Part shown: positions 4,826-5,813 of the stretch, in pieces | How the letters are laid out: every line of letters starts with the position of its first letter | Position numbering within the stretch: position 1 is the stretch's first letter | Assembly: GCA_018609665.1 (NCBI GenBank) | Contig: JAHENN010000045.1 | Span: 1-5,813, forward strand | Direction: 5' to 3' | DNA: 5,813 nucleotides | From: Haloarculaceae archaeon | GTDB taxonomy: Archaea; Halobacteriota; Halobacteria; Halobacteriales; Haloarculaceae | Notes under the pieces: generated by a model | What the model was told of the DNA's origin: nothing | What the model saw: only the letters and a program-made list of their open reading frames with translations | Database searches by the model: none | Program-made: the position numbers and the translations under genes

Positions 4826-5548
4826 ATGCGGAGCGTCGCGATCAACGTCGGGGCGAACACGAACGAACCGGGCTTCCGCGGGCCGATACGCGGCGACGGC
4901 CGCTTCGAGTACGTCCCCATCCCGGAGTCGGAGCCGACCCGCGACGGCGCCGACGTGCCGACGTACGGCGACCTCGACTTCGAGTGGGTCGACGCGAGCG
5001 GCGTCGCCGACCGGCCGGTCCACCTCGACCCCACCTTCGCGGGCGTCCACGGCCGCGACCGCTACACCTACGGCGACCCGTACGGGGTGAAGGCGCGGCC
5101 GCTGCTCGAGCTGGCGGCCGGCGACTACGTGTTCTTCTACGCGACGCTGTCGACGGTCGGCGACGAACCGGCGGAGTGGCTCGCCCCGGAGTGGGGCGCC
5201 TACGTCATCGGACAGTTCCGGCTGGCCCGCGACCCGCTGACGCCGGCGGCCTTCCGCGAGTTGCCGGCCGACGAGCGGGCGGTCTTCGCGGCCAACGCCC
5301 ACCGCAAGCGGGCGACGTTCGACGCCGAGGTGCTGCTGGAGGGCGACGGGGAGTCGGCGCTGTACGAGCGGGCGGTGCCGCTGTCAACGCCCGAGGCCGG
5401 CGTCGACGCCAACCGGCTGGTGACGGAGCTGTCGAGCGACTCCGGGAAGGGGCCGTGGTGGCGCCGGCCGATGCGGTTCGACGCCGACGGGACGGCGACG
5501 CTGCTCGAGATGTGCGACCGCGAGAACAGAAGGGCGGCGTTCGGCTGA
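4826..5548 (+). CDS. Nmad3-like putative nucleotide-modification protein
   Basis: This 240-residue protein of unknown biochemical activity resembles, by eye, the nucleotide modification associated domain 3 (Nmad3) family, proposed from comparative genomics to act in modified-base systems. Matching points, in order, are the strand AINVGANTN (5-13), the GPIRGDGRFEYVPIPESEP stretch (19-37), PTYGDLDF (45-52), HLDPTFAG (66-73), the YTYGDPYG loop (80-87), and GDYVFFYATL (99-108) followed by AYVIGQFRL (125-133). The polar C-terminal part includes GKGPWWRRPMRF (207-218), which could contact nucleotide or nucleic acid. No signal peptide or membrane segment is seen, so it is cytoplasmic. The ATG begins exactly at the family-like first strand; no SD is present. 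It is divergent from the arylsulfotransferase-like gene and converges on a PadR regulator. No methyltransferase, restriction or other base-modification gene lies in the window. The family call is from memory and unverified. Confidence 0.68.
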   Translation: MRSVAINVGANTNEPGFRGPIRGDGRFEYVPIPESEPTRDGADVPTYGDLDFEWVDASGVADRPVHLDPTFAGVHGRDRYTYGDPYGVKARPLLELAAGDYVFFYATLSTVGDEPAEWLAPEWGAYVIGQFRLARDPLTPAAFRELPADERAVFAANAHRKRATFDAEVLLEGDGESALYERAVPLSTPEAGVDANRLVTELSSDSGKGPWWRRPMRFDADGTATLLEMCDRENRRAAFG

Positions 5549-5551
5549 CGG

Positions 5552-5813
5552 TCAGGCCTGGTCGTCGAACTCGACGGTCACGTCGGCGTCGTCCAGCTCT
5601 TCGAGCGCCCGGCGGAAGACGAGCCCGAGCGCGAGGTGGTTGCCCATCGCTTCGGCCAGCTGCTCACGGGCAGCGTCGGGGTCGTCGACGCTGTACTCCT
5701 TCGTCTGGACGAGCTCGTGGACCGACAGCGGGCCCTCGCCGGCCAGCTCGTGCAGCACCGGGTAGACCGTCCCGGGGCTGAGGTCGGCGCCGAAGAACTC
5801 CTCGAGGTCGTCC
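5552..5813 (-). CDS. PadR-family transcriptional regulator (partial, N-terminus off the right edge)
   Basis: The last 86 residues of this open frame are visible. DLSPGTVYPVLHELAGEGPL is the recognition helix and start of the wing of the PadR winged helix-turn-helix, where SPGTVYPxLxxL is the family hallmark. KEYSVDDPDA continues the wing, and an alpha-helical C-terminal part (AAREQLAEAMGNHLALGLVF, then an acidic tail ending FDDQA) is the likely dimerisation or sensing region. The short C-terminus fits haloarchaeal PadR proteins of about 100-130 residues. An internal GTG at 5758 is not the start, because the HTH motif continues upstream of it to the edge. It converges with the Nmad3-like gene, with 3 bp between stops, so each transcript probably runs into the other. 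PadR proteins usually repress transporter or stress genes in response to small molecules; the target here is unknown. Confidence 0.85.
   Translation of the reverse strand, partial: DDLEEFFGADLSPGTVYPVLHELAGEGPLSVHELVQTKEYSVDDPDAAREQLAEAMGNHLALGLVFRRALEELDDADVTVEFDDQA

Noticed and set aside
4741..5034. N-terminal extension of the arylsulfotransferase-like gene by 98 codons to an upstream ATG
   Set aside because: The extension overlaps the Nmad3-like gene and its promoter, and would bury the signal segment that begins at the ATG at 4740, which has its own SD.
3601..5781. Very long plus-strand open frame of 726 codons antisense to the arylsulfotransferase-like gene and out of frame with the Nmad3-like gene
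   Set aside because: It crosses two well-supported genes, turns into Arg/Pro-rich low-complexity sequence and shows no domain. Long spurious frames are expected in DNA with this GC content.

Overview
The window looks like chromosomal DNA of an extremely halophilic archaeon (class Halobacteria). It is very GC-rich, and its predicted proteins are rich in Asp and Glu with little Lys. Most start codons lack a Shine-Dalgarno (SD) motif but have a short AT-rich element about 26-29 bp upstream, as in leaderless haloarchaeal transcripts. The protein families also fit: a haloarchaeal pyruvoyl-dependent arginine decarboxylase, a haloarchaeal MaoC-type protein and a PadR regulator. I cannot name the genus.

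Layout. Positions 1-2404 hold four genes on the minus strand. In transcription order they are an aldo/keto reductase (2404-1340), a MaoC-like hot-dog protein (1218-835), pyruvoyl-dependent arginine decarboxylase pdaD (785-306) and a small DUF5811-like protein (259 to beyond the left edge). Gaps of 121, 49 and 46 bp, each with a TATA-like element near -27 of the next gene, suggest individually promoted genes rather than one tight operon. A 140-bp divergent spacer then leads to a left-handed beta-helix acyltransferase on the plus strand (2545-3444). Its stop codon directly abuts the stop codon of a convergent, membrane-anchored arylsulfotransferase-like beta-propeller protein (4740-3445). An 85-bp divergent spacer with a 7-5-7 inverted repeat separates that gene from an Nmad3-like putative nucleotide-modification protein (4826-5548). 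This in turn converges, with only 3 bp between stops, on a PadR-family regulator cut by the right edge (5813-5552).

How the genes work together. Only loose links can be supported. PdaD makes agmatine, which feeds polyamine synthesis and archaeal tRNA-Ile2 agmatidine modification; the small gene downstream may be functionally linked. The acyltransferase and arylsulfotransferase-like protein could both modify small molecules or surface compounds, but only proximity says so. The Nmad3-like gene and its PadR neighbour are the least understood part. I found no complete novel system, mobile element, CRISPR array or RNA gene. Coding density is very high, no gene-free stretch exceeds 140 bp, and long open frames opposite the real genes are composition artefacts.
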